64,000 bases of DNA from Prolixibacter sp. SD074 (lineage in GTDB: Bacteria > Bacteroidota > Bacteroidia > Bacteroidales > Prolixibacteraceae): assembly GCF_009617895.1 (NCBI RefSeq), contig NZ_BLAW01000001.1, positions 3,897,001 to 3,961,000 of the forward strand, written 5' to 3'. Of this stretch, positions 40,286 to 49,305 are shown piece after piece. Position 1 is the stretch's first letter, and every line of letters starts with the position of its first letter. The position numbers and the translations under genes were made by a program. The notes beneath the pieces are model-generated. The model worked only from the letters and a program-made list of their open reading frames with translations. It was not told where the DNA came from and made no database searches.

Positions 40286-42085
40286 TTAATTTTTATCGTC
40301 AGTTTCAGATGCATTGCCGTCCTGTTCAAATACGGTGGAACGGTCGAAATATTTGGTGTGGAGTAAATGATGCGCTTTATCGCTCATCGGCTCACCGAGG
40401 TATTCTTCGTACAGTTGGAAAATGAACGGATTCTCATGCGATTTTCGGATGGGTTTATTCCGGTCTTCCTGATAGATAGCCTGCTGGCGTTTTTTGAGAA
40501 TTTCCGATTTTCCGTGATGGAAAGGCTGTCCTCCACCGCCGATACAACCGCCGGGGCATGACATGATTTCAATGGCATGGTACTGGCTTCTTCCGGCAGC
40601 AATTTCTTCCAGCAGTTTACGGGCATTTCCCAGGCCATGAGCGATGCCGATGTGTAAAGGCAATCCGGCAAAATCAATGGTGGCATGTCGCAGGCCCTCC
40701 ATTCCGCGCAATTCTTCAAATTCCACTTTGGGAAGCGGTTTCTTGGTGTAGAGCTCATAAGCCGTCCGCACAGCCGCTTCAATCACACCACCGGTTGTTC
40801 CGAAGATGACTGATGCCCCGGTGGACATTCCCATCGGTTGGTCAAATTCTTCATCGGGAAGTGTATTGAAATCGATATTGGCCAGCTTAATCAGGTGTGA
40901 AAGCTCGCGAGTGGTGAGCACAAAATCCACATCTGAATTGCCATCCACGGCAAACTCCTCGCGGCCGCGCTCGTATTTCTTGGCCACACACGGCATAATG
41001 GAGACGACCACCAGCTTTTTCCGGTCGACATTCAGTTTCTCGGCAAAGTAGTTTTTTGCAACGGCACCGAACATCTGTTGCGGTGATTTGGCTGATGAGG
41101 GTACGTCGAGCAATGACGGGAAGTTATGCTCAATGAATTTTACCCAGGCCGGACAGCAGGATGTCAGGATCGGAAGCTTTACGGTTGAATCTCCGTTGAG
41201 GTGGCGGGTGAGCCGGTCGAGCAATTCGGTCCCCTCTTCCATGATGGTCAGGTCGGCAGCAAAATCGGTGTCAAACACATAGTCGAAACCAAGGCGACGC
41301 AGTGCTGCGGCCATTTTCCCGGTCACCAGCGTACCGGCCTCGAGTCCGAATTCTTCGCCGAGAGCAGCACGAACAGCGGGTGCGGTTTGGACAACGACGG
41401 TCTTATCCGGATTTGACAAAGCACGGATGACGGCGCCGGTTTGGTCACGCCCGGTAAGCGCCCCAACGGGACAAACGGCCACACATTGTCCGCAGTATGT
41501 ACAGGCTGAGTCCTGCAAGTCCTGCTCAAATGCCGGGGAAACAACCGAGTTGAATCCACGGTTAATAGCCGAAAGAACACCAACGGTTTGTACCTCGTTA
41601 CACATGGTTTCGCAACGGCGGCACATGATACACTTGTCCATGTCGCGGATGATAGCCGGTGATTTGTCTTCGCGGTGCACCGACTTCTCTCCCGAGAAAT
41701 GGAGCTCACGGATGCCCATTTTGATGGCCAGGCTTTGCAGATCGCAGTTACCCGATTTGGCACAGGTGAGACATTCTGCTGGGTGGTCGCTCAGAATCAG
41801 TTCGACAATGGTCCGGCGGGAATTGATAACGCGGATGGACGATGATTTGATCACCATTCCATCGGTTACCTCAGTTACACAGGAAGGGGCCAGGTTTTTC
41901 CGGCCCTGTATTTCGACAAGACAAACACGGCAACCACCGGGTTTATTTTCGATTTCCAGGTTGTCCAGTTTCATGTGGCAGAGGGTAGGAATTTCGATGC
42001 CCACTTTGGCCGCTGCCTCTAAAACAGTTGTTCCTTTAGGAACTTCAACAGTTTTATTATCGATGGTTAATGTTACCATTTTCAT
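40286..42085 (-). CDS. hydA: [FeFe]-hydrogenase catalytic subunit with canonical H-cluster
   Basis: 599 aa, same layout as the 35974 paralogue: [2Fe-2S] domain (CRVCLVEIQG), His-Cys3 cluster (DHPAECLTCAKSGNC), two [4Fe-4S] motifs (CIMCRRCETMC, CTYCGQCVAVCP), H-domain and C-terminal small domain. H-cluster motifs are complete: L1 TSCCPAW (Cys310 and Cys311), L2 MPCVAKKYE, L3 EIMSCPGGCIGGGG. It should be a fully competent hydrogenase subunit like HydA of trimeric HydABC enzymes. Its flavoprotein partner, directly upstream, is broken by an insertion sequence, so its electron link to NAD may be lost in this strain, and transcription may be polar. Confidence 0.95.
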   Translation of the reverse strand: MKMVTLTIDNKTVEVPKGTTVLEAAAKVGIEIPTLCHMKLDNLEIENKPGGCRVCLVEIQGRKNLAPSCVTEVTDGMVIKSSSIRVINSRRTIVELILSDHPAECLTCAKSGNCDLQSLAIKMGIRELHFSGEKSVHREDKSPAIIRDMDKCIMCRRCETMCNEVQTVGVLSAINRGFNSVVSPAFEQDLQDSACTYCGQCVAVCPVGALTGRDQTGAVIRALSNPDKTVVVQTAPAVRAALGEEFGLEAGTLVTGKMAAALRRLGFDYVFDTDFAADLTIMEEGTELLDRLTRHLNGDSTVKLPILTSCCPAWVKFIEHNFPSLLDVPSSAKSPQQMFGAVAKNYFAEKLNVDRKKLVVVSIMPCVAKKYERGREEFAVDGNSDVDFVLTTRELSHLIKLANIDFNTLPDEEFDQPMGMSTGASVIFGTTGGVIEAAVRTAYELYTKKPLPKVEFEELRGMEGLRHATIDFAGLPLHIGIAHGLGNARKLLEEIAAGRSQYHAIEIMSCPGGCIGGGGQPFHHGKSEILKKRQQAIYQEDRNKPIRKSHENPFIFQLYEEYLGEPMSDKAHHLLHTKYFDRSTVFEQDGNASETDDKN

Positions 42086-42112
42086 TTTTCAGATGATTTA
42101 CGGATTGGTCAA

Positions 42113-42915
42113 TCAAGCCACCGAGATGGCTTCGAATTTACATTTCTCCATACAGGCACCACATTTGATGCACTTTTCCGGATCGATTTCATGCGGCTTT
42201 TTGCGTTCTCCTTCGATGGCGGCAACCGGGCAGATGCGCGAGCAAAGTGTACAACCGGTACATTTGTTCGGATCGATAACGTACTGCATCATGGCCTTAC
42301 ATTGGCCAGCCGGACAGCGTTTGTCTTCGACGTGCGCAAGGTACTCGTCCCAGAAGTTATCCATGGTTGATAAAATCGGGTTGGGAGAGGTTTGGCCCAG
42401 TCCACACAGAGAAGCGTCCTTTACCACGTTGCTGAGAAGTTTCAATCGGTTCAGATCTTCCTTTGTTCCATTTCCTTTGGAAATCTTATCCAGAATTTCC
42501 CACAACCGTTTGTTTCCGATACGGCATGGATTACATTTTCCGCACGATTCATCAAGTGTAAATTCGAGGTAGAATTTGGCGATGGAGACCATACAATCGT
42601 CTTCGTCCATCACAATCATACCACCTGACCCCATCATGGAGCCGGCTTCAGTCAGACTTTCATAGTCGATAGGAGTATCAAGGAAGTTTTTGGTCAAACA
42701 GCCACCCGAAGGACCTCCGGTTTGGACGGACTTGAACTCTTTTCCGTTTTTGATACCACCACCGATATCGTAAATCACCTCACGGAGCGTGGTTCCCATG
42801 GGTACTTCAATCAGTCCCACATTGTTGATTTTTCCTGCTAAGGCGAAAACCTTGGTACCTTTTGATTTTTCGGTGCCGATACTGCTGAACCATTTGGCTC
42901 CTTTATTAATAATAG
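42113..42915 (-). pseudogene. hydB: hydB, 3' part (downstream of insertion)
   Basis: This is the C-terminal portion of HydB, cut off by the insertion sequence. It contains the end of the NuoF core with the N3-type cluster motif [13 protein letters not shown], then a 2[4Fe-4S] ferredoxin domain ([12 protein letters not shown] and [12 protein letters not shown]) typical of HydB in trimeric hydrogenases. An open frame running from IS sequence (ATG at 42943) could express it as a fragment of about 270 residues. Removing bases 42916-44361 restores an uninterrupted gene whose junction reads [12 protein letters not shown]. Confidence 0.93.
42902..42915. repeat. target-site duplication, left copy
   Basis: TTTATTAATAATAG, identical to 44348-44361; it flanks the insertion sequence directly. 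Confidence 0.93.
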
Positions 42916-42929
42916 TTGACCATCTCCCG
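42916..42929. repeat. IS inverted repeat, left
   Basis: TTGACCATCTCCCG, perfect inverse of 44334-44347. Confidence 0.92.
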
Positions 42930-42932
42930 TTT

Positions 42933-44273
42933 TTAGTTTTCAAAATTTAGTAAAAGGCTTAACTGTCCGTCATTAGGAGATGGATCTGATTGAGGAAGGA
43001 AAGCCCTTGGTGTCATATTGGCCAGCAATACTTTTATTATCGTGCTGATTTTGTAATAGATAAAATTGCGTAGTTCGTACATACGTTCTTTGTTTAGTGT
43101 TTTTACCCCACTTTCAAGCAACAGCCTTGTGTGCAGGGATGAAAGCGATGAGTATATGATGCTCATGGCTATTGTCAGTATTGCCAGCATGCTTTGTAAG
43201 CCTTCGAATGTTTTGATTTGTATGTCTTCCAGGTTGTAACATTCCTTGATATGTCGGTGGTACTCCTCTATTTTCCACCTAAAACCATAGGCTGTAAATG
43301 CTTCTTTGATTACTTCAACAATACTGTCTTTTGGAGAACGTGTCAGTAGCCAGCAATATCCGCCATTGGCCCTTTTGGTTACAACAAGCCAAAGATCATG
43401 CATCTTGCCCTTGATTTGATACTGGACCTTTATCGCCCCGCATTCATAGACCAACTGGCGCTTCTTGCTTTTCTGTATCCTTGTAGCCGTTAATTTCATG
43501 AACAACGGCACTTTCTGGCTTATTTTGTTCACTGCCATTTCTTCGCCTTTGTACATCAGCTTTGTGGTTTTCTTCAGGCGCAGGTTAAAGTTGCCTTCAT
43601 TGGCAATAATGAAATCCCTGCAAATGGGACGGTCCATTCCCCGGTCGAATATTGTTGTGACATCTTTGTTAATGATTGCCCCTACTTCGCCCATTGCTTC
43701 AAGAACCTCCTTGTTTTCACTTTTTGCGCCATGGTCAAAACTGTAAAGCTTATTGTACAGGGGAGTCATTTCCTGGTCTTTGCTAAAGTGGACAACATTC
43801 ATCAGCCAATACCCAAGGCCAATGGTTCCTTTATCGCCATCTTTCACATAGTCCAGCCCATCCATCATCTTGGCATATTTCTTTTGGATATCAGAGCCAT
43901 CGAACAGGATGTAGTCCCCATGACAGATTTTGCTTTTTACACTGTTCATATGTCCCCGGAATAACTTCATGAAAAAATCTTTCTTGTTATAATGGTTCCT
44001 AAAGCGCTTGGTCGTCTGGCTCAACGAGATCGTATCGCAAATGCCTGTGGCTATCTTATTGACCAATACTGTACCTGTCTTGAGTATCCCGGTGGTCATT
44101 TCCCTGATACATCGGGCTTCCGGTTTTGTTAATTGACCCTCAAGCTTAAGAAAATAGCGACTGATCTTGTTCTGTACCTGTTTTGTTAATACTTTTGACA
44201 TGAGCTGGTTTTTAGAGATTATTTGCTTTTGTTTGCACAATAAAAATAACCTTTTTAAACCAGCTTTCCTCAT
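42933..44273 (-). CDS. IS4-family-like DDE transposase
   Basis: 446 aa; an internal Met at 44201 (MSKVLTKQ) is a possible alternative start. DDE catalytic residues can be placed: first Asp in LFDGSDIQK, second Asp in TIFDRGMD and Glu in the C-terminal [12 protein letters not shown] region, which resembles the Y-R-E-K signature of IS4-type enzymes. It is on the same strand as hydB. The stop lies within 20 bp of the left end. No frame damage, so it may be active. Confidence 0.9.
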   Translation of the reverse strand: MRKAGLKRLFLLCKQKQIISKNQLMSKVLTKQVQNKISRYFLKLEGQLTKPEARCIREMTTGILKTGTVLVNKIATGICDTISLSQTTKRFRNHYNKKDFFMKLFRGHMNSVKSKICHGDYILFDGSDIQKKYAKMMDGLDYVKDGDKGTIGLGYWLMNVVHFSKDQEMTPLYNKLYSFDHGAKSENKEVLEAMGEVGAIINKDVTTIFDRGMDRPICRDFIIANEGNFNLRLKKTTKLMYKGEEMAVNKISQKVPLFMKLTATRIQKSKKRQLVYECGAIKVQYQIKGKMHDLWLVVTKRANGGYCWLLTRSPKDSIVEVIKEAFTAYGFRWKIEEYHRHIKECYNLEDIQIKTFEGLQSMLAILTIAMSIIYSSLSSLHTRLLLESGVKTLNKERMYELRNFIYYKISTIIKVLLANMTPRAFLPQSDPSPNDGQLSLLLNFEN

Positions 44274-44333
44274 ATATAAACATCTTTAAACCCCTGATAT
44301 GACTGGATTGTAGGGCTTGATCAATCCATTTTT

Positions 44334-44347
44334 CGGGAGATGGTCAA
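44334..44347. repeat. IS inverted repeat, right
   Basis: CGGGAGATGGTCAA, inverse of the left end. Confidence 0.92.
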
Positions 44348-44361
44348 TTTATTAATAATAG
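44348..44361. repeat. target-site duplication, right copy
   Basis: TTTATTAATAATAG, second copy of the 14-bp target. Confidence 0.93.
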
Positions 44362-45352
44362 GAGGGATGTTTGCATAGGTCTCCACGTTGTTTACGTTGG
44401 TCGGTTTGCCGAGATATCCTTTTTCTGCCGGGAACGGCGGTTTGAAGGTCGGTTCGCCTCGTTTTCCTTCCATGGAGTGTATGAGGGCGGTTTCTTCACC
44501 ACAAACAAATGCTCCGGCTCCGTAACGAAGTTCGATATCGAAATTAAAACCGGTATTCAGGATATTTTCGCCAAGCAGTCCGTAATTTAGTGCCTGATCC
44601 AATGCAATCTTCAGGCGTTTGATGGCCAGCGGATATTCGGCGCGGATGTAAACCAGACCTTTATCGGCACCAATGCAGTAGCCGCAAATGGCCATCGCTT
44701 CGATAACTGAATGTGGATCGCCTTCGAGAATGGAACGGTCCATGAAAGCGCCGGGGTCACCTTCGTCTGCGTTACAAACCACATATTTCTGGCCTGGGTC
44801 ACTTTTGCGGGTTAGCTCCCATTTCGTCCCGGTAGGGAACCCGGCACCACCACGCCCGCGCAGTCCTGATTTTTTAATCTCTTTAATCACCTGTTCCGGC
44901 GTCATTTCGCCGAGGCAGGTAGCTATGGCGGCATAACCGTCGCGGGCCAGGTATTCGTCGATGTTCTCGGGATTGATAAAGCCACAATTCCGGAGGGCGA
45001 TTCGGACCTGCTTTTTATAGAAATCCATGTGCTTGGAATCGGGCACTTTTTTCCCGCTTTCGGGAGCCACGTAAAGTAAGTGTTCTACTTTTCGTCCTTT
45101 AATAACGTGTTCCTCGATAATTTCCCGGGCATCGGCAGCCTGTACCTGAACATAGAAGGTATTGTCGGGCAGTATTTTTACCACCGGGCCTTTTTCACAA
45201 AATCCGAAACAACCGGTGGAAACGACCTGGATCTCTTTTTCGAGGCCTTTATCCGCGAGAAGCGAGACCAGCTCATCGTAAAGGGTGGCGCCTTCGGATG
45301 AGCGGCAGCCTGTTCCGCCACATACCAGGATGTTCATTCTGTAATCTGTCAT
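44348..45352 (-). pseudogene. hydB: hydB, 5' part (upstream of insertion)
   Basis: N-terminal portion of HydB from ATG 45352 (MTDYRMNILVCGGTGCRSSEG). It has an N-terminal thioredoxin-like [2Fe-2S] domain (VCGGTGC and CFGFCEKGP) and then the NuoF core with the FMN/NADH motif LRGRGGAGFPTGTKW, CNADEGDPGAF and GAFVCGEETAL. It breaks at NIPPIINK, where the IS begins, and runs on for a few IS-encoded residues to a stop at 44321. It lacks the N3 cluster ligands and the ferredoxin domain, so the fragment cannot carry electrons from NADH to HydA. It lies 29 bp after the HndB-like gene. Confidence 0.94.
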
Positions 45353-45381
45353 AACAAGGTTTTTGGAAAAGCGATTAACGT

Positions 45382-45771
45382 TTAAATTGATTGATGATTG
45401 ATCGGAATAATGCCGTCGATTAATTCGTGATTTACGACATATTTGTCGATAATTTCCCGGGCGCGTGCTTCTTTCACTTCGCCAAACACCATGGGTTCTT
45501 TCCCCGGAAGGGTAACTTCCACTGTCGGTTCGGCGTAGCAATAACCCATACATCCGGTTTGCGTAACGACAGCATCGACCCCCCGTTGATCGAGTTGCTC
45601 AATCAGCACGCGCATGGTTTCGCGGGCGCCGGAAGCGATTCCGCAGGTTGCCATGGCTACCTTGATGCGCACGAGATCCTCTGATTTGTCGCTGTTTTCG
45701 CGAAGCTTCATCCGGGTTTGCACCTCTTCACGTAATTTACGCAGCTCTTCTAACGATTTGATTTTGCTCAT
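45382..45771 (-). CDS. HndB-like (2Fe-2S) ferredoxin-domain protein
   Basis: 129 aa. Thioredoxin-like [2Fe-2S] domain with cysteines in ATCGIASGA and QTGCMGYCYAEP, preceded by a Lys/Glu-rich helix (SLEELRKLREEVQTRM). Proteins of this kind accompany multimeric NADP- or NAD-linked hydrogenases (HndB in Desulfovibrio, HydD-type in acetogens). Probably an accessory electron-transfer subunit of the HydABC complex. It is cotranscribed with the regulatory genes upstream and hydB downstream. Confidence 0.87.
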   Translation of the reverse strand: MSKIKSLEELRKLREEVQTRMKLRENSDKSEDLVRIKVAMATCGIASGARETMRVLIEQLDQRGVDAVVTQTGCMGYCYAEPTVEVTLPGKEPMVFGEVKEARAREIIDKYVVNHELIDGIIPINHQSI

Positions 45772-45778
45772 AATTGAT

Positions 45779-46330
45779 CTATTGGTTATAATCCTGAATG
45801 GTTTTCAGGTTTTCTCTAATATGATTGATTAAGAATTCTCTTACTTTGTTATTGGTTATCGGAACATCTTCCAGTATCTGTTTTACTTCGTCCGTATCGA
45901 TGTTAAATTCCCCTTTGTCGGTGAGATAATTAAATTTGAATCGGATGGTTGGATTGGAGGCAAACAGTTGGACAAGCGTTTCAGCAATGTCGCCTAATGG
46001 TTGGCGATCGATATGGTTATTTACCAGCACCGCCTCTACCCGGCAACCGTTTCCTACCGATGAACTGAGTACCAGTTTTCCGCCGGTTTGCTTTGCATTT
46101 TGTTTTAGGAGAGGGAGTCCGAGTCCTACTTTTCGCGTCGTGCGTGATGTGTAGAATGGATCAAGTGCTTTATCCATCTCTTCCGGCGCCATTCCTTTCC
46201 CGTTGTCACAGATGAGAATCCGGAACTCATTTTTTTGCGCATAGTCCTCAATGGTGATTTCGATTCGGGTCGATTGGGCACGAATCGAGTTCTGGACGAT
46301 ATCGAGAATATGTAGCGAGAGCTCCTTCAT
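45779..46330 (-). CDS. HATPase-fold ATP-binding protein of the hydrogenase cluster
   Basis: 183 aa. GHKL ATPase fold: N-box DIVQNSIRA (about residues 11-19), G1 DNGKGM and G2 GLGLPLL. There is no dimerisation/His phosphoacceptor domain or receiver domain, so it is not an ordinary sensor kinase. The C-terminal about 70 residues are an extra alpha/beta piece. It overlaps the PHP gene by 4 bp (ATGA). Homologues sit in hydrogenase gene clusters of anaerobes; the function is not established. Confidence 0.82.
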   Translation of the reverse strand: MKELSLHILDIVQNSIRAQSTRIEITIEDYAQKNEFRILICDNGKGMAPEEMDKALDPFYTSRTTRKVGLGLPLLKQNAKQTGGKLVLSSSVGNGCRVEAVLVNNHIDRQPLGDIAETLVQLFASNPTIRFKFNYLTDKGEFNIDTDEVKQILEDVPITNNKVREFLINHIRENLKTIQDYNQ

Positions 46331-47058
46331 TCTTGCTGTTTTTGCTTACTTTTCAAATAAGACTGAATGGCCTCAAATGAATTTTCCTCCAGTTCGAACG
46401 TAGTGGTGGCTCGTCCGATATCTTTCGGGTAGTGTGCATCCGATGAATGGAGAAAATATTTTCCACACAATTCAGGTAGTTTTTGGCAAATTTCTGATTC
46501 CGATATCCGATACGAAATTTCCAACGCGTCGCATTGCAAATTTTCAGGGATGAATCCCAACCGGTCGAGAATGCCGCTGTATGGGCGATCGATATGGGCC
46601 GGAATAAACAGGCCGTTTAGCTTATGAACAACTTCTTCAACTTCGCTGATACCGGCATGAAGAGCAGAAATAAGCAAACGGTCTTCGGTGTAAACAATGT
46701 GTTCTTTTTCATCCACGACCACCTGGTCGCCGAAAATGACTACATCGTTCTCCTCATCGGGCAAACGAGCATCGAGGAATTTCTGAAAAGCCCGGGTTGC
46801 CTCATCATCGCCGAAAAGGCAAAGGCAATGCACTTCTTCTCGTGTATTTACTTCGGCGCCGGTCAATACTGTAATCCCGGCTTCCTGTCCCAGCTTTTTT
46901 ATTAATCCGGCCTGTCGTGTCGAGTTATGGTCGGCTACCGCGATGATGTCAATCTTTTTTTCCTTTGCTTCACAGATAATCCGGGCCGGACTCATGTTCA
47001 GACTTCCGCAAGGCGAAAGAAGAGAATGAATATGCAGGTCGGCCCGGTAGGATTTCAT
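46327..47058 (-). CDS. PHP-domain phosphoesterase
   Basis: 243 aa. Metal-binding motifs of the PHP fold are complete: DLHIHS (residues 8-13), ADHN near residue 42, PAHID near 154 and SSDAHYP near 203. It could be a phosphatase or nuclease; the substrate is unknown. It is inside the hydrogenase regulatory module, 3 bp after the DRTGG gene and overlapping the HATPase gene, so it is translationally coupled to it. Confidence 0.85.
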   Translation of the reverse strand: MKSYRADLHIHSLLSPCGSLNMSPARIICEAKEKKIDIIAVADHNSTRQAGLIKKLGQEAGITVLTGAEVNTREEVHCLCLFGDDEATRAFQKFLDARLPDEENDVVIFGDQVVVDEKEHIVYTEDRLLISALHAGISEVEEVVHKLNGLFIPAHIDRPYSGILDRLGFIPENLQCDALEISYRISESEICQKLPELCGKYFLHSSDAHYPKDIGRATTTFELEENSFEAIQSYLKSKQKQQE

Positions 47059-47061
47059 GGC

Positions 47062-47397
47062 TCAGGAATTTAAAAGTTGAAACAATTTTCCGGCGATTTC
47101 GAACGTGCTCAGTTTTGTTCCGAGTACCGGAATATTTTCTTCATTGGCTTTCGCCAGCGTATCTTTTTCCGGCAGGTTTCCATTGACCAGAATAACAGCA
47201 GCCAAATCTTTCAACGATGCAATGGCCACTACATTCAAATGGGTTTGCAGTGTCATCCAGGCCATTCCTTCCGTGGCGTTGCCCATGGCATCGCTCAGCA
47301 GGTCGGAAACGTATCCATCGGTTACTTCCCGACTAAGTCCTTTCTCTCCACCAAAGATTTTTAGTCCGAGGGCTTGTTGTACATCTTTTACGTTCAT
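47062..47397 (-). CDS. DRTGG-domain protein (first copy)
   Basis: 111 aa from ATG 47397 (MNVKDVQQALGLKIF); the frame extends further upstream into the end of the HydS-like gene but without family similarity. DRTGG domains are small alpha/beta modules found next to CBS domains, phosphotransacetylase and hydrogenase genes. It shows the typical VTDGYVSDLLSDAMGNA segment. Likely a ligand-binding regulatory partner of the neighbouring ATPase or H-cluster protein (inference). Confidence 0.82.
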   Translation of the reverse strand: MNVKDVQQALGLKIFGGEKGLSREVTDGYVSDLLSDAMGNATEGMAWMTLQTHLNVVAIASLKDLAAVILVNGNLPEKDTLAKANEENIPVLGTKLSTFEIAGKLFQLLNS

Positions 47398-47479
47398 TCT
47401 ATCCAGGTTATTTTTGGTTTGATTCCTTCTTTCTGCGGCATCCTGTCGCATCAGCTCATATCTTACTCTGCAATAAAAA

Positions 47480-48889
47480 CTAGTACAAGTCGGCATCTTC
47501 TTCGTTCATTGGCCCAGGGCCGTTATCATTCTTCGCACCGTGTTTCGAGCAATCCACGTCGAAACGATTTGCTCCCCATTTTTTCTCCAAATTACGGAAA
47601 GCTTTATCAGCTGATATTTTCCCTTCCTTTTGCCACAACTGCTGGACGTAAATGCAGTCGGTCATCCGGGCTTCGTGCCGGACCATATCTTCGGCCAGTG
47701 CCAAACAGGATGGGGCACCACAGGCGCCGCAATCGATTCCCGGCAGGTGGCACATGATGGAACGGGCCTTTTGCATTTTTTCGAAAGCCTTTTCTATATT
47801 GGTATCCAAATGAACCATTGGCCGAGGCTGAACCGGGGTAATGCGAATTTTCTCGGCAAGCTCTTCCATTCCGGTAAATGATTGCGCTTTGGGGAATGTT
47901 TTGGCACGTTTGTGCTGACGGTCGGCCGTAAGGAAACGGTTCCCGGTCATCATGATACCGCCGGCACAACCTTCTTCACATGCCCGGAGTTCCAGAAAAT
48001 CGATATCGGGGAGCTCACCATCTTCCAGCCGTTCCAGAATCCGGATGACATTGTGCATCCCATCAACCGAGAGGGACTTACCTTCGAAAGCAGCTTTTTC
48101 TCCTTCCGGAAGACTCCAGAGAATCCCTTCGCGGGAGATCTCATTGCGGCAATCGCAGGAGTGAAAAGCACCATTCGCGCCTGTTGCTTTAGACATTACC
48201 CGGTTGTAAATTTCGCTCATGTTGATAATGCCGTCAACAATCGATTTTTTCTCACCCACGGGACTTTTCACTGCTGCAATTTTGGCGGCACAGGGTGTGA
48301 TATAGAAAATGCCGGCATCTGAGGGATCGATACCTTCTTCTGCCAATCGCATTCTCACATACCAGGCCGCCAAATCATGTGGTGCATTGCGCAAAACCAG
48401 ATGCTCAGTTAGCGCCGGGTATTTCACCTGAATCAGGCGGACTGTTGCCGGACAGAATGAGGAAATGATGGGACTTTCGTTGTCGTATTCATTCTGTGCA
48501 AAATCTTTGATGGAATCGATGAGTACCGAGATGGGCTGCTCCACTTCGCAAATGTGGGTAAACCCAATTTGCTTCAGGACACCATATATCTGTTCTTCCG
48601 AAATATTTTCAGGAAACTGGCTTACCAAAACGGCCGGGAAGAGCGCTACGCGGTATTTGTAGTCGAATATGCGCGAAAGGTCATCCTGTTCCACGTAAAA
48701 TGCCTGGTATGGACAAGCCCGGTGACACTCGCCGCAATCGACGCACCGCCCCGGAATGATGGTTGCCTTCCCGTTCCGAATCCGTATGGCTTCGGTGGGG
48801 CACACCTGCAAACAATGCGTGCACGCCCGGCATTTATCCGGGTCGATTTTAATGGCGTGGTGTAGTTCTGGTTGGTTCGAATGATTCAT
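47480..48889 (-). CDS. HydS-like H-cluster protein, putative redox or H2 sensor
   Basis: 469 aa. N-terminal 2[4Fe-4S] ferredoxin (CRACTHCLQVCP, CVDCGECHRACP), then a divergent [FeFe]-hydrogenase H-domain: L1 SSFCPATVRL, L2 ITPCAAKIAAV, L3 ELRACEEGCAGG. The four cubane-ligand cysteines are kept, but the proton-relay Cys of L1 is Phe and the usual Gly-rich L3 end is changed. The C-terminal CGACGAPSCLALAEDMV plus a later Cys is an additional [4Fe-4S] domain. There is no PAS or kinase domain in the same chain. Such proteins are thought to be sensory rather than catalytic. It is flanked by DRTGG and ATPase genes and overlaps the latter by 4 bp. Confidence 0.88.
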   Translation of the reverse strand: MNHSNQPELHHAIKIDPDKCRACTHCLQVCPTEAIRIRNGKATIIPGRCVDCGECHRACPYQAFYVEQDDLSRIFDYKYRVALFPAVLVSQFPENISEEQIYGVLKQIGFTHICEVEQPISVLIDSIKDFAQNEYDNESPIISSFCPATVRLIQVKYPALTEHLVLRNAPHDLAAWYVRMRLAEEGIDPSDAGIFYITPCAAKIAAVKSPVGEKKSIVDGIINMSEIYNRVMSKATGANGAFHSCDCRNEISREGILWSLPEGEKAAFEGKSLSVDGMHNVIRILERLEDGELPDIDFLELRACEEGCAGGIMMTGNRFLTADRQHKRAKTFPKAQSFTGMEELAEKIRITPVQPRPMVHLDTNIEKAFEKMQKARSIMCHLPGIDCGACGAPSCLALAEDMVRHEARMTDCIYVQQLWQKEGKISADKAFRNLEKKWGANRFDVDCSKHGAKNDNGPGPMNEEDADLY

Positions 48890-49305
48890 GGTTCGGCAAA
48901 ATAGTTCGTAATGTACACCGTGGTCCCTTCGCCGACCTGACTTTCAATATGCAGCTTATCTGCGTTTTTTTTGATGTTTGGTAATCCCATTCCGGCGCCG
49001 AATCCCATGGCGCGCACTTCCTCGGAAGCTGTCGAAAAACCTTCCTGCATGGCCCGGGAGATATCCTGAATACCCGGTCCTTTGTCACGCAGCCTGATTT
49101 CCACTTTGTCGTGATGCAGGTCAACGCTGATGGCACCCTGCTGGGCATGGGCCACAATATTCACCTCTGCTTCATACAAAGCAACCACAATGCGTCGGAT
49201 AACCATTGGCGGAACCCCCAATTGTTTTAGCATCTTTTTCACTTCGCTGGATGCTGCCCCTGCTTTGGCAAAGTTGCCTCCTTCCACCTGAAAATTCAGT
49301 TTCAT
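48886..49305 (-). CDS. RsbW-like HATPase (anti-sigma-factor-type kinase fold)
   Basis: 139 aa. GHKL fold in the short, single-domain form of SpoIIAB/RsbW: N-box region YEAEVNIVAHA, G1 DKGPGI and G2 GFGAGMGLPNIKKNAD. Such proteins phosphorylate or bind partner proteins instead of histidines. It overlaps the DRTGG gene before it by one base and the HydS-like gene after it by four, so these three are tightly coupled. Confidence 0.85.
   Translation of the reverse strand: MKLNFQVEGGNFAKAGAASSEVKKMLKQLGVPPMVIRRIVVALYEAEVNIVAHAQQGAISVDLHHDKVEIRLRDKGPGIQDISRAMQEGFSTASEEVRAMGFGAGMGLPNIKKNADKLHIESQVGEGTTVYITNYFAEP

Larger units (their letters stand above)
42916..44347 (-). mobile_element. IS4-family-like insertion sequence, 1432 bp
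   Basis: The element is bounded by 14-bp perfect inverted ends (TTGACCATCTCCCG) and carries one transposase gene filling almost its whole length. It is flanked by identical 14-bp AT-rich target duplications. Both ends, the duplication and the ORF are intact, so the insertion looks recent. It splits hydB; excising the element plus one target copy removes 1446 bp and rebuilds the reading frame. Confidence 0.93.

Noticed and set aside
42113-42943. Reading the 276-residue frame after the IS as an independent ferredoxin-type gene
   Set aside because: Its first residues come from the IS end and the rest joins exactly to the hydB 5' part across the target duplication, so it is a gene fragment.
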